Assembly: GCA_013697585.1 (NCBI GenBank)
Contig: JACCWP010000089.1
Location: forward strand, 1 to 45,078
Direction: 5' to 3'
Source of the DNA: Nocardioidaceae bacterium
Lineage (GTDB): Bacteria; Actinomycetota; Actinomycetes; Propionibacteriales; Nocardioidaceae
DNA length: 45,078 bases
The notes below the pieces were generated by a model. That model saw only the letters and a program-made list of their open reading frames with translations. It was not told where the DNA came from and searched no databases. The position numbers and the translations under genes were made by a program. This document shows positions 27,990 to 36,412 of the stretch, in pieces (the stretch's first letter is position 1; each line of letters opens with the position of its first letter).

Positions 27990-29651
27990 GTGACGGCGAC
28001 CCGGGAGAACGCCGGCGACCTGCGCCCGCTCGGCGTCACCGCCGACGGAAGCCCGCTGCCACCGGTGCGTACCCGCTTCGCGACCGCGGTGGGCGGGTCT
28101 CGCTCGGCCGGGTGGTTCGGCCCGCTCGCCGTGGCGTCACTTGCCCTCGGGCTGCGTCTGGTCGACCTCGGCGAGCCGGACCAGATCACCTTCGACGAGA
28201 CCTACTACGCCAAGGACGCCTACTCCCTGCAGGAGTTCGGCTATGTCCGCGAGTTCGTCGAAGCCGCCGACGACCGGATCAACGCCGAGGACGTCGACGC
28301 GCGATTGTTCAAGGACGGTCCCGCGCAGATCGTCCACCCGGAGGTCGGCAAGTGGCTGATCGCCATCGGCATCCGGATGTTCGGGATGGACCCGTTCGGC
28401 TGGCGGATCGCGGCCGCGGTCATCGGCGCCTTGACGGTGCTGGTCCTCGCCCGGATGGTGCGCCGGCTGGCGGGTTCGACCCTCATCGGCTGCCTGGCGG
28501 GCCTGCTGCTGTGCTTCGACGGGCTGCACCTGGTGATGTCTCGCACCGCGCTGCTGGACGGGTTCCTCGCGTTCTGGTGCGTGTGCGCGGTCGCCTGCCT
28601 GGTCACCGACCGAGACTGGGGCAGGAGGCGGCTGCTGGTGCTGACCGAGCCGTCAGTTGCGGTAGCGGGGTGGGGTCCGGTCCGGGCAACGCTCTGGCGG
28701 CCGTGGCGAATCGGTGCCGGAGTCTGCTTCGGACTGGCCTGCGGCACCAAGTGGAACGGCGTGTTCGTCCTGGCGGCCTTCGGGCTGCTCTGCTGGGCCT
28801 GGGACGCCGGCGCCCGCCGCGCTCTCGGGGTGTCGTGGGCCTGGGCGAGATCGGCCCTGGTCGACGCGGTGCCTGCGTTCGTCTCCCTGGTCGGGGTTGC
28901 CGTCGTGGTCTACCTGGCCAGCTGGGGCGGCTGGTTGGTGCACCACGACGAGATGCAGGACGCGTACGCCGACTACTACGCGTGGGGCTCCTATGCCGAG
29001 GAGGAGCCGGATGCGTGGCCCGCGGAGACCGCGCAGGCACTGCGCGACCTGTGGAACTACCACGAGCAGATCTGGCGGTTCCACACCGTCGACGTGGTCG
29101 ACACCACGAGTGAGGACCCGCATCCGTACGAGTCGTCACCCCGGGGTTGGCTGCTGCTCAACCGCCCCGTCGGCATCGACCTGCAAGGCGACATCAAGCC
29201 CGGCGACCAGGGCTGCACCGCCGCCGAGGGATCGACCTGCCTGCGGCAAGTGCTGGCGCTCGGCAACCCCGCGGTCTGGTGGTTCGGTGCCGCTGCCCTG
29301 GGGGCCAGCCTGTGGTGGTGGTGGGCGCGTCGCGACTGGCGCTTCGGCGTGCCGGTGGTCGCGGTCGCGGCGAGCTGGCTGCCCTGGTTTGCGTTCGACG
29401 ACCGGTCGATCTTCTCCTTCTATGCGGTCACGATCGTCCCCTTCACCTGCGCCGCAACCGCCCTGGTGCTGGGCAAGGCCCTTGGGCCGATCGAGGCGTC
29501 AGTGCGGCGACGAAGGTGGGCCGCTGCCGGTATCGGGCTGGTGCTCCTGGCGGTCGTTGCCTGCTGTGCGTTCTTCTGGCCGATCTGGACCGATCAGCTG
29601 ATCACCAACGATGACTGGCAACGTCGCATGTGGTTGGACCGCTGGATCTGA
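27990..29651 (+). CDS. pmt: Dolichyl-phosphate-mannose-protein mannosyltransferase (GT39)
   Basis: LVDLGEPDQITFDETYYAKDAYSLQEFGYVREF, HPEVGKWLIAIGIRMFGMDPFGWR, polytopic. Confidence 0.95.
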   Translation: MTATRENAGDLRPLGVTADGSPLPPVRTRFATAVGGSRSAGWFGPLAVASLALGLRLVDLGEPDQITFDETYYAKDAYSLQEFGYVREFVEAADDRINAEDVDARLFKDGPAQIVHPEVGKWLIAIGIRMFGMDPFGWRIAAAVIGALTVLVLARMVRRLAGSTLIGCLAGLLLCFDGLHLVMSRTALLDGFLAFWCVCAVACLVTDRDWGRRRLLVLTEPSVAVAGWGPVRATLWRPWRIGAGVCFGLACGTKWNGVFVLAAFGLLCWAWDAGARRALGVSWAWARSALVDAVPAFVSLVGVAVVVYLASWGGWLVHHDEMQDAYADYYAWGSYAEEEPDAWPAETAQALRDLWNYHEQIWRFHTVDVVDTTSEDPHPYESSPRGWLLLNRPVGIDLQGDIKPGDQGCTAAEGSTCLRQVLALGNPAVWWFGAAALGASLWWWWARRDWRFGVPVVAVAASWLPWFAFDDRSIFSFYAVTIVPFTCAATALVLGKALGPIEASVRRRRWAAAGIGLVLLAVVACCAFFWPIWTDQLITNDDWQRRMWLDRWI

Positions 29652-29654
29652 TCC

Positions 29655-29685
29655 TTGACTTCAGGTTTAGTTGAAGTTCTAGCGT
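29655..29685 (+). promoter_or_regulatory. MerR-type promoter/operator candidate
   Basis: TTGACT-N19-TAGCGT with acttca-N8-tgaagt inverted repeat (29658-29677) in the spacer region. Confidence 0.55.
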
Positions 29686-29692
29686 CGTCGGC

Positions 29693-30442
29693 ATGATGAC
29701 AGCACCGACCTTCGACCCAGCTGGCAGCGACGGCACGGTCCACGACGCCCCGCTCGCCCTGATCACCGGCGCCTCCCGCGGTTTCGGCCGTGAGCTGGCC
29801 CGCAGCCTCGCCGCGGACGGCTGGCGACTGCTGCTCGACGCGCGCGGCGCCGACGCCCTCGCGGAGACCGCAACCGAGCTTGGCCCGGCAGTCTGGGCAG
29901 CCATCGCCGGCGACGTCGCCGACCCGAGGCACCGTCGCGACCTGGCCGAGGCGGTCGACGCAGCCGGGCACCTGGACCTGCTGGTGCACAACGCGAGCAG
30001 CCTCGGCGCCAGCCCCATGCGTCGACTCGCCGACCTCGACCTCGGCGCGTTCGTCGCCGCCCACGCGACCAACACCGTTGCCCCGTTGGCGATCACCCAG
30101 ATGCTGCTGCCGCAGCTGCGATCGGCGGGCGGCACGGTCGTCTCACTGAGCTCCGACGCCGCCGTCGAGGCGTACGAGACCTGGGGAGCGTACGGGTCGT
30201 CCAAGGCCGCGCTCGACCATCTGACCCGGACTCTCGGCGTCGAGGAGCCACTGCTGCGCGCCTATGCGTTCGACCCGGGTGACATGCGCACCCAGCTGCA
30301 CCAGGAGGCGTTCCCGGGCGAGGACATCTCGGACCGGCCGTTGCCGGAGGCGGTCGTCCCCGCGCTGCTGCGACTGCTGTCCGAACGCCCGGGCAGTGGC
30401 CGCTACCACGCGGCCGACCTGCTCGCGGAGGTACCGCGATGA
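29693..30442 (+). CDS. SDR family NAD(P)-dependent oxidoreductase
   Basis: ALITGASRGFGRELARSL, VHNASSLG, YGSSKAALDHL. Confidence 0.95.
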   Translation: MMTAPTFDPAGSDGTVHDAPLALITGASRGFGRELARSLAADGWRLLLDARGADALAETATELGPAVWAAIAGDVADPRHRRDLAEAVDAAGHLDLLVHNASSLGASPMRRLADLDLGAFVAAHATNTVAPLAITQMLLPQLRSAGGTVVSLSSDAAVEAYETWGAYGSSKAALDHLTRTLGVEEPLLRAYAFDPGDMRTQLHQEAFPGEDISDRPLPEAVVPALLRLLSERPGSGRYHAADLLAEVPR

Positions 30443-31515
30443 CCGTGGTGGCTCGCGCGCCCGCGACGACGTTCGACCTGCCGGCCGAGCTGTCCGCGAA
30501 GGAACCCGCCGAGGAACGCGGACAGGACCGCTCCGACGTCCGGCTGCTGGTGGCTACCGCGACCGGGGTGGAGCACACCCGCTTCCCGTCGATCGTCCAC
30601 CACCTGCGGTCCGGTGACCTGGTGGTGGTCAACACCTCGGCCACCACTGCGGCAGCCCTCGACGGCGTACGCAGCGACGGGCGCCCCGTCGCCGTGCACG
30701 TGTCCAGCCCGGTGGCCGACGACACCTACGTCGTCGAGCTGCGCTGCGCCGACGGCTCCTGCCGGGTGCTTGACGCCCGGGCCGGCGAGGTCGTCCGGCT
30801 GGTCGATGGCGCGCTGACGCTGCGATCGGCTCACCCCAACGGGCTGGTGCGCGTCGGGTCGCGGCTGTGGCGGGTGTCGTTCGACGTGCCAGGTGGCGTG
30901 GGTGAGCACCTGTCCCGGCACGGCCGACCGGTTGGCTACGGCTACGTCGCACGCAAGTGGCCATTGACGGCGTACCAGACCGTGTTCGCTCGCCACGACC
31001 ATGACGGCGCCAGCACAGGCATGTCGAGCGCGGAGATGCCGAGTGCCGGCCGGCCGTTCAGCGACCGGTTGGTCACCGACCTGATCACCGCAGGCGTGCA
31101 GGTGGCGCCGTTGACCCTGCACACCGGGCTCTCATCGCTCGAGGCGGGCGAGGAGCCGATGCCCGAGCGATACGACGTGTCCGCGAGCACTGCCCGGCTG
31201 GTGAACCAGACCCGCGCCGCCGGGGGGCGAGTGGTGGCGGTCGGCACCACCGTCACCCGGGCCGTGGAGACGGTCGCCGACCTGAACGGCTGGGTCCGCG
31301 CCGGCAGCGGATGGACCGACCTGGTGCTCGGTCCCGACCGGCCCGCCCGCGTGGTGACCGGCCTGGTCACCGGCTGGCACGACCCGCAGGCCAGCCACCT
31401 GCTGCTGCTGGAGGCCGTCGCCGGCGCCGACCTGGTCCAGCGCGCTTACGCCGCCGCGCTCGCCGACGGTTACCTGTGGCACGAGTTCGGAGACAGCGCG
31501 CTGCTGCTGCCGTGA
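30439..31515 (+). CDS. QueA-like S-adenosylmethionine:tRNA ribosyltransferase-isomerase family protein
   Basis: FDLPAELSAKEPAEERGQDRSDVRLLV, HHLRSGDLVVVNTSATTAAAL, PTAGRPFS-like PSAGRPFSDRLVTDL, LHTGLSSLE, AVGTTVTRAVET. Confidence 0.88.
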   Translation: MTVVARAPATTFDLPAELSAKEPAEERGQDRSDVRLLVATATGVEHTRFPSIVHHLRSGDLVVVNTSATTAAALDGVRSDGRPVAVHVSSPVADDTYVVELRCADGSCRVLDARAGEVVRLVDGALTLRSAHPNGLVRVGSRLWRVSFDVPGGVGEHLSRHGRPVGYGYVARKWPLTAYQTVFARHDHDGASTGMSSAEMPSAGRPFSDRLVTDLITAGVQVAPLTLHTGLSSLEAGEEPMPERYDVSASTARLVNQTRAAGGRVVAVGTTVTRAVETVADLNGWVRAGSGWTDLVLGPDRPARVVTGLVTGWHDPQASHLLLLEAVAGADLVQRAYAAALADGYLWHEFGDSALLLP

Positions 31516-31551
31516 GGGGCGGGGCGAAGCGCACCCCTACCGTGGGTCGGC

Positions 31552-32280
31552 GTGACGCAGCCCGAGACGTCCAGCGGCAACCGCCGCGGTCAGGAGCAGT
31601 GGCCGATGACTGTCACGGCGGTCGTCGACCTGCTGCCTCGGCTGCGCCGGATCACGCTCACCGCCGAGGAGTTCCGCGCCTTCGTCCGCGCGGGAGCCGA
31701 CGAGTGCTTCGGGTTGCTGGTACCCGCCGACGGGCGGCCGCACCTGCGCTGGTACACGGTGCGCGAGCACCGGCCAGGCTTGGCTGAGATCGACGTGGAC
31801 GTCGTGCTGCACGACCACGGTGGTCCCGCGGTGCGCTGGGCGCTCGCGGCCCGGCCCGGCACCCGGATCGACTTCCGCCGCAGCGGGGCTTCGTACGCGC
31901 CGCCGCCAGACTGCGGCACCCAGCTGCTCCTCGCCGACGAGACGGCGCTGCCGGCGCTTGCCGCGATCGTCGAGTCGCTGCCGCCTGGCACCGCAGGCGT
32001 GCGGGCCGTGGTCGAGCTGCCGAACACGTCCTGGACGTACGACGTCGGTGGCGACGTGGAGATCGAGTGGCGCCCACGCGACGGCACGGCGCCGGGGACC
32101 CGGCTGCTGGAGGCGGTGGTCGAGCCGGGACGCGTCGGCTACGCGTGGGTGTGCGGCGAGGCCGCTGGGGTCAAGGCGGTGCGGCGCGACCTGATCCGCG
32201 GGTGGGGTCTCGATCGGCGACGCATCACGTTCTCGGGCTACTGGCGCGTCGGCCGAGAAGACGGCTACGACCAGGGGTGA
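31552..32280 (+). CDS. Siderophore-interacting protein / NADPH-dependent ferric-siderophore reductase
   Basis: LLADETALPALAAIVESLP, YAWVCGEAAGVKAVRRDLIRGWGLDRRRITFSGYWRVGREDGYDQG. Confidence 0.93.
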   Translation: MTQPETSSGNRRGQEQWPMTVTAVVDLLPRLRRITLTAEEFRAFVRAGADECFGLLVPADGRPHLRWYTVREHRPGLAEIDVDVVLHDHGGPAVRWALAARPGTRIDFRRSGASYAPPPDCGTQLLLADETALPALAAIVESLPPGTAGVRAVVELPNTSWTYDVGGDVEIEWRPRDGTAPGTRLLEAVVEPGRVGYAWVCGEAAGVKAVRRDLIRGWGLDRRRITFSGYWRVGREDGYDQG

Positions 32281-32292
32281 TACCGCGGCACC

Positions 32293-32377
32293 CCAGATCT
32301 CGAGGCCCAGATCTCGAGGCCCAGATCTCGAGGCATTGCGGCCGTCCGCGCGACCACGATGTCTAGAGATCGGTGCC
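32293..32377. repeat. Palindromic dispersed repeat, family B copy 2, with 3x14-bp tandem expansion
   Basis: ccagatctcgaggc x3 (32293-32334) running into hairpin atctcgaggcattgcggccg-tccgcg-cgaccacgatgtctagagat-cggtgcc. Confidence 0.85.
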
Positions 32378-32425
32378 GGGGGCGCTCGGCATGCCCCCCG
32401 ACGACGCATCGGAGGCGGCAATCGG

Positions 32426-32499
32426 TGGAGCTGAGGGGATTTGAACCCCTGACCCCCTCGATGCGAACGAGGTGCGCTACCGGCCTGCGCCACAGCCCC
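32426..32499 (-). tRNA. tRNA-Ala(CGC)
   Basis: GGGGCTG...CCTCG-TTCGCAT-CGAGG...GGGGTTCAAATCCCC...CAGCTCCA. Confidence 0.96.
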
Positions 32500-32551
32500 A
32501 ACGTAGCCGTGCGAAACTCGCACGACCGCCCGAAACCGTAGCACGCAGCGG

Positions 32552-33496
32552 TCAGTCGCCGACCGCTCGGCGGGGAGGTTCGGAGCCGCCGCCGGCGCCA
32601 GCTGCGACCGGGGCTTCAGCCGCGTCGGCGGCCCCGGGGTCGACCTCGACGTCTGCCCCATTGTCAACCGGGTTGTCGACCGGGTTGTCGACCCCGCTGT
32701 CGACGCCGGTCGTGGCGACTTCGGTGTCCGCGTCGGCGAGCGGCCGACCTGGCGTCCGCGCGCCCTGGCCAGTGAGGTCGACGGTACGGATGCTGCGTTC
32801 GGCGCGAGGTTTGGACACGTACGTCGGAAGCGTGACCGGCAGCGGGTCCCACAGCGCATCGCCGTCGACGGTCAGCACGGCAGCCGCCACCACCTGCCGC
32901 TCCATGAGAACGGCCGCAAGCTCCTCGGTCGGGGCGTCGTCGGGCTGGTCCCCGACTGGCTCGACCGTGACTCGGACCTGCGCGGGTGGCCCGGGCTCGT
33001 CGGTGCGCAGCGCACGTTCCCACGTGCTCATCCGCGCGCGGCGCACCTGGGACCGGGCCACGACCAGGAACACCAGCACGAATCCGCCGGGCACGGCGAC
33101 CGACCACGACGGCAGCAGCCCGATGCCAGCGGCACCGCCGACCGCGCCGGTGGCTGCCAGCAGGACGGCAAGCACGCGTCGCCGGCGCGCAGCAGCAGCC
33201 CGAGCCGCCCGGGTCGCCGCCCTCTTCGAGACCCGGCGAGGATCCCGCGAAGCCTCGGTTGCCGTCCCGTCCACGACGGCTCGCTGCCGGAGCAAGGGTC
33301 GGTGAGCGACCCCGTCACGACGGGTGGCCCATCGGGTCGGCTGCGGGTTGGCGCGGCCAAGAACCCGCATCGCGGAGGAGAACCGGTCGATCGACCTGGT
33401 GCGCGCCGCCTCGTCGTATCGGCGCAGGGCCAGCGGAACGAGATAGCACAGCCACAAGGCGACGATGCCGCCGTAGATGATGCCCGTCAGACCCAC
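32552..33496 (-). CDS. GlpR/SepX-like membrane protein (actinobacterial divisome-associated)
   Basis: N-terminal TM VGLTGIIYGGIVALWLCYLVPLALRRYDEAARTRSIDRFSSAMRVLGR, second hydrophobic region, synteny with RimJ-Glp. Confidence 0.8.
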   Translation of the reverse strand: MGLTGIIYGGIVALWLCYLVPLALRRYDEAARTRSIDRFSSAMRVLGRANPQPTRWATRRDGVAHRPLLRQRAVVDGTATEASRDPRRVSKRAATRAARAAAARRRRVLAVLLAATGAVGGAAGIGLLPSWSVAVPGGFVLVFLVVARSQVRRARMSTWERALRTDEPGPPAQVRVTVEPVGDQPDDAPTEELAAVLMERQVVAAAVLTVDGDALWDPLPVTLPTYVSKPRAERSIRTVDLTGQGARTPGRPLADADTEVATTGVDSGVDNPVDNPVDNGADVEVDPGAADAAEAPVAAGAGGGSEPPRRAVGD

Positions 33497-33557
33497 GGTG
33501 CTGACCGTAGGCCGCCACGCGGCACCGCACGGGCACCGGCGTCGGTGTGTCGCGAGA

Positions 33558-34163
33558 TCAGTCCTGTGACTGGAGTGACTCGAGGGCGCGGACGAGCAGG
33601 CCGCTCGGCACCTCCTCGCGGGTGATGGCAAAGAGCAGATGGTCGCGCCAGTCGCCGTCGATGTGCAGATACCTGGGTGCGGCGCCCTCCTGGCGCAGCC
33701 CGAGCTTGGCAACGACCGCGAGGCTCGCGGTGTTCTCGGGACGGATGGCCACCTCCATCCGGTGCAGGCCCACCACCGTGAAGCAGTGGTCGATCACGAG
33801 AGCGACGGCCGTGGGGGTGATGCCCCTGCCGGCGCATGCGTTGTCGATCCAGTAGCCCAGGTTGGCCGAGCGCGAGGAACCCCACGCGATCCCGGACACT
33901 GTGACCTGACCGACCATGCGGCCGTCGTAGGTCATGACGAACGGCAGCCCGCGACCGGCCCGAGCCTGCCGCCGCAGGTCGCGCGCGGTCACCCGGAACG
34001 ACGGCGGTCGCTGACCGGCACCAGGCGGCAGCGTCGCCTCCCACGGCGTGAGCCAGGCTCGGTTGCGGGCACGGATCTGTCGCCAGACCGGCGCGTCTCG
34101 TACCGAGATCGGCCGGAGCCCGATCCGGCCGTAGGCCAGCTGCGCCGGCCAGCCCTGCGCCAC
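33558..34163 (-). CDS. rimJ: RimJ/RimL-type ribosomal-protein N-acetyltransferase (GNAT)
   Basis: YGRIGLRPISVRDAPVWRQIRARNRAWLTPWEATLP, LGYWIDNACAGRGITPTAV. Confidence 0.9.
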   Translation of the reverse strand: MAQGWPAQLAYGRIGLRPISVRDAPVWRQIRARNRAWLTPWEATLPPGAGQRPPSFRVTARDLRRQARAGRGLPFVMTYDGRMVGQVTVSGIAWGSSRSANLGYWIDNACAGRGITPTAVALVIDHCFTVVGLHRMEVAIRPENTASLAVVAKLGLRQEGAAPRYLHIDGDWRDHLLFAITREEVPSGLLVRALESLQSQD

Positions 34164-34655
34164 CTACCCGCCGCCCGTGCTCGCCTCGTGGTCAACGCCA
34201 CGCAGCTGGTCGACGGCGTGCCGCAGCACCGGCTCCAGCACCGCGAGACCGTCTCGCACGCCACCGGTCGAGCCGGGCAGGTTGACGATCAGGGTGCGAC
34301 CCGCGACACCGGCCAACCCGCGCGACAGCACGGCGGTCGGCACGCCCTGAGCGGCGCCGTGCGCCCGGATCGCCTCCGCCAGCCCGCTGACCTCGTAGTC
34401 GAGCACCGCTCGGGTCTGGTCCGGCGTCACGTCGGTCGGGCTGATGCCCGTGCCGCCCGTCGTCAGCACGACGTCGACGCCGGAGGCAACAGCCTCCTGC
34501 AAGGCATCACCCACCGCAGGCCCATCGGGTACGACTCGCGGCCCGTCGACGTCGAATCCCCACGCCACGAGGCGGTCGACGATCAGCGGACCGCCGGTGT
34601 CGGTATAGACACCGGCGGCGGCCCGGTTGGACGCCGTCACCACGGCCGCCCTCAC
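34164..34655 (-). CDS. MogA/MoaB family molybdopterin protein
   Basis: AAVVTASNRAAAGVYTDTGGPLIVDRL, VLTTGGTGISPTDVTPDQT, NLPGSTGGVRDGL. Confidence 0.94.
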   Translation of the reverse strand: MRAAVVTASNRAAAGVYTDTGGPLIVDRLVAWGFDVDGPRVVPDGPAVGDALQEAVASGVDVVLTTGGTGISPTDVTPDQTRAVLDYEVSGLAEAIRAHGAAQGVPTAVLSRGLAGVAGRTLIVNLPGSTGGVRDGLAVLEPVLRHAVDQLRGVDHEASTGGG

Positions 34656-35164
34656 GCCGGCTCGCTCTCGCGTCGCCACGGGCCACGGCGGCCGCCGTCC
34701 TTGGCCTCCAGCCGGACCCGTTCGACCACGGCGCCGCGGTCGACGGACTTGACCATGTCGATCACGGTGAGCGCAGCCACCGAGACAGCCGTCAGGGCCT
34801 CCATCTCCACCCCGGTGCGGTCGGCGGTGCCCACCGTGGCCGTGATCTCGACTGCGTCGTCGGCCACCTGCAGATCGAGCTCGGCCCGGCTCAGCGCGAT
34901 CGGGTGGCACAACGGAATCAGGTCAGGGGTGCGCTTGGCCGCCATGATGCCGGCGATCCGGGCGATCGCCAGGGCGTCTCCCTTGGGCATGCCGCCGTCG
35001 GGACCGGTGTCGCGCAGCAGCCCGACCACCTCGGTCGAGACTCGCACCCGGCCGGTGGCGGTGGCGGTGCGGCCGGTGACGTCCTTGCCCGACACGTCGA
35101 CCATCCGGGCGGCACCGCGGTCGTCGAGGTGCGTGAGGCGCGCGCCGCCACCACCGTCGGACAT
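34652..35164 (-). CDS. moaC: Cyclic pyranopterin monophosphate synthase MoaC
   Basis: LTHLDDRGAARMVDVSGKDVTGRTATATGRV, GDALAIARIAGIMAAKRTPDLIPLCHPI, VEMEALTAVSVAALTVIDM. Confidence 0.96.
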   Translation of the reverse strand: MSDGGGGARLTHLDDRGAARMVDVSGKDVTGRTATATGRVRVSTEVVGLLRDTGPDGGMPKGDALAIARIAGIMAAKRTPDLIPLCHPIALSRAELDLQVADDAVEITATVGTADRTGVEMEALTAVSVAALTVIDMVKSVDRGAVVERVRLEAKDGGRRGPWRRESEPA

Positions 35165-35179
35165 CGCTCCCACTCCTTG

Positions 35180-36412
35180 TCAGAAGTCTCGGTCGAGCAC
35201 AAGCACAGAGACGGTGTCGTCGGCAGCGACCGCGGTGACGTCCTGACCGATGACCACGAGTGCGTTGGAGTGTGCCAGCCCACCCAACAGGTGGGAACCT
35301 GCGCCGCCCACCGGGGTCACGGTCGCTCCAAGGTGGCCCATGTCGAAGCGAGCACGCAAGAACTGCCGACGGCCGCGCATCGACGCCACGCCCTGGGTCA
35401 GCACCGCCTGTACCAAGGGCCGTCGGTACGGCTGCCGACCCATCAGGCGGCGCAGCGCCGGCACGCAGAAGACCTCGAACGACACGTACGACGACACCGG
35501 GTTGCCTGGCAGGGTGAAGATCGGCGTCACGTCCTCGCCCACGTGGCCAAAGCCCTGCGGCTTGCCGGGCTGCATTGCCACCTCGCAGAACTCCACCGTG
35601 CCGAGCCTCGACAACACGTCCTTCACGACGTCGTAGGCGCCCTTGCTCACCCCCCCGCTGGTGACGACCACGTCGGCGCGGACCAGCTGGTCGGAGAGCG
35701 CATCGGAGAACGTGTGCGGGTCGTCGCCGACCACCCCGACCCGGTAGGGAATCGCCCCAGCCGCTCGCACCGACGCCGCGAGCAGATAGCTGTTCGCGTC
35801 ATAGATCGAGTCGAAGCCCAGCGGTTGACCGGGATCACGAAGCTCGTTGCCGGTGGAGAGCACGACGACGCGCGGCCGTGGACGCGCTCGCACCCGCGGT
35901 CGGCCGACGCCCGCCAGCAGGCCGATCTCGCGCGGGCCGAGCAGCGTTCCCTCCTCCAGCAACAGCTCGCCCTCGGCAACGTCCTCGCCGGTGTGGCGCA
36001 CGTGCTGACCCAGCTCGGGCGGCTGGCGCACCTGGACGGTCGCGGTGCCGTGGTTGGTCCACTCGATCGGCACGACGCTGTCTGCCCCCGACGGCAGTGG
36101 TGCGCCGGTCATGATGCGCATCGCCGTTCCCGGCGGCAGGCCGTACGGTCCCGACGACCCAGCCGCCGACTCGCCGACCACGGGCAGGTGCACCGGTGCC
36201 TCCGATGCCGCCTCGGCGACATCCACATGGCGTACGGCATAACCGTCCATCGACGAGTTCGGGAAGCGGGGCAAAGCGATCGGGGAGCGCACGTCCTCGC
36301 ACAACGGCAGACCCGCAGCGTCGAGCAGTGGCTGGTCGTAGGGCGACAGCGGCGTGATCGCGTCGAGGATGGTGGCCAGGTGGTCGTCGACCGACCGCGG
36401 CCCGATCGTCAT
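35180..36412 (-). CDS. glp: MoeA/gephyrin-like protein (Glp-type)
   Basis: FPNSSMDGYAV, IMTGAPLPSGADSVVPIE, VVLSTGNELRDPG, DANSYLLAASVRAAG, TSGGVSKGAYDVVKDV, LPGNPVSSYVSFEVF; next to GlpR-like gene. Confidence 0.9.
   Translation of the reverse strand: MTIGPRSVDDHLATILDAITPLSPYDQPLLDAAGLPLCEDVRSPIALPRFPNSSMDGYAVRHVDVAEAASEAPVHLPVVGESAAGSSGPYGLPPGTAMRIMTGAPLPSGADSVVPIEWTNHGTATVQVRQPPELGQHVRHTGEDVAEGELLLEEGTLLGPREIGLLAGVGRPRVRARPRPRVVVLSTGNELRDPGQPLGFDSIYDANSYLLAASVRAAGAIPYRVGVVGDDPHTFSDALSDQLVRADVVVTSGGVSKGAYDVVKDVLSRLGTVEFCEVAMQPGKPQGFGHVGEDVTPIFTLPGNPVSSYVSFEVFCVPALRRLMGRQPYRRPLVQAVLTQGVASMRGRRQFLRARFDMGHLGATVTPVGGAGSHLLGGLAHSNALVVIGQDVTAVAADDTVSVLVLDRDF

Noticed and set aside
32650-32720. 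ttgtcgaccggg direct repeats as a regulatory array
   Set aside because: They are in-frame low-complexity coding repeats (VDNPVDNPVDNG) in the GlpR/SepX-like C-terminus.
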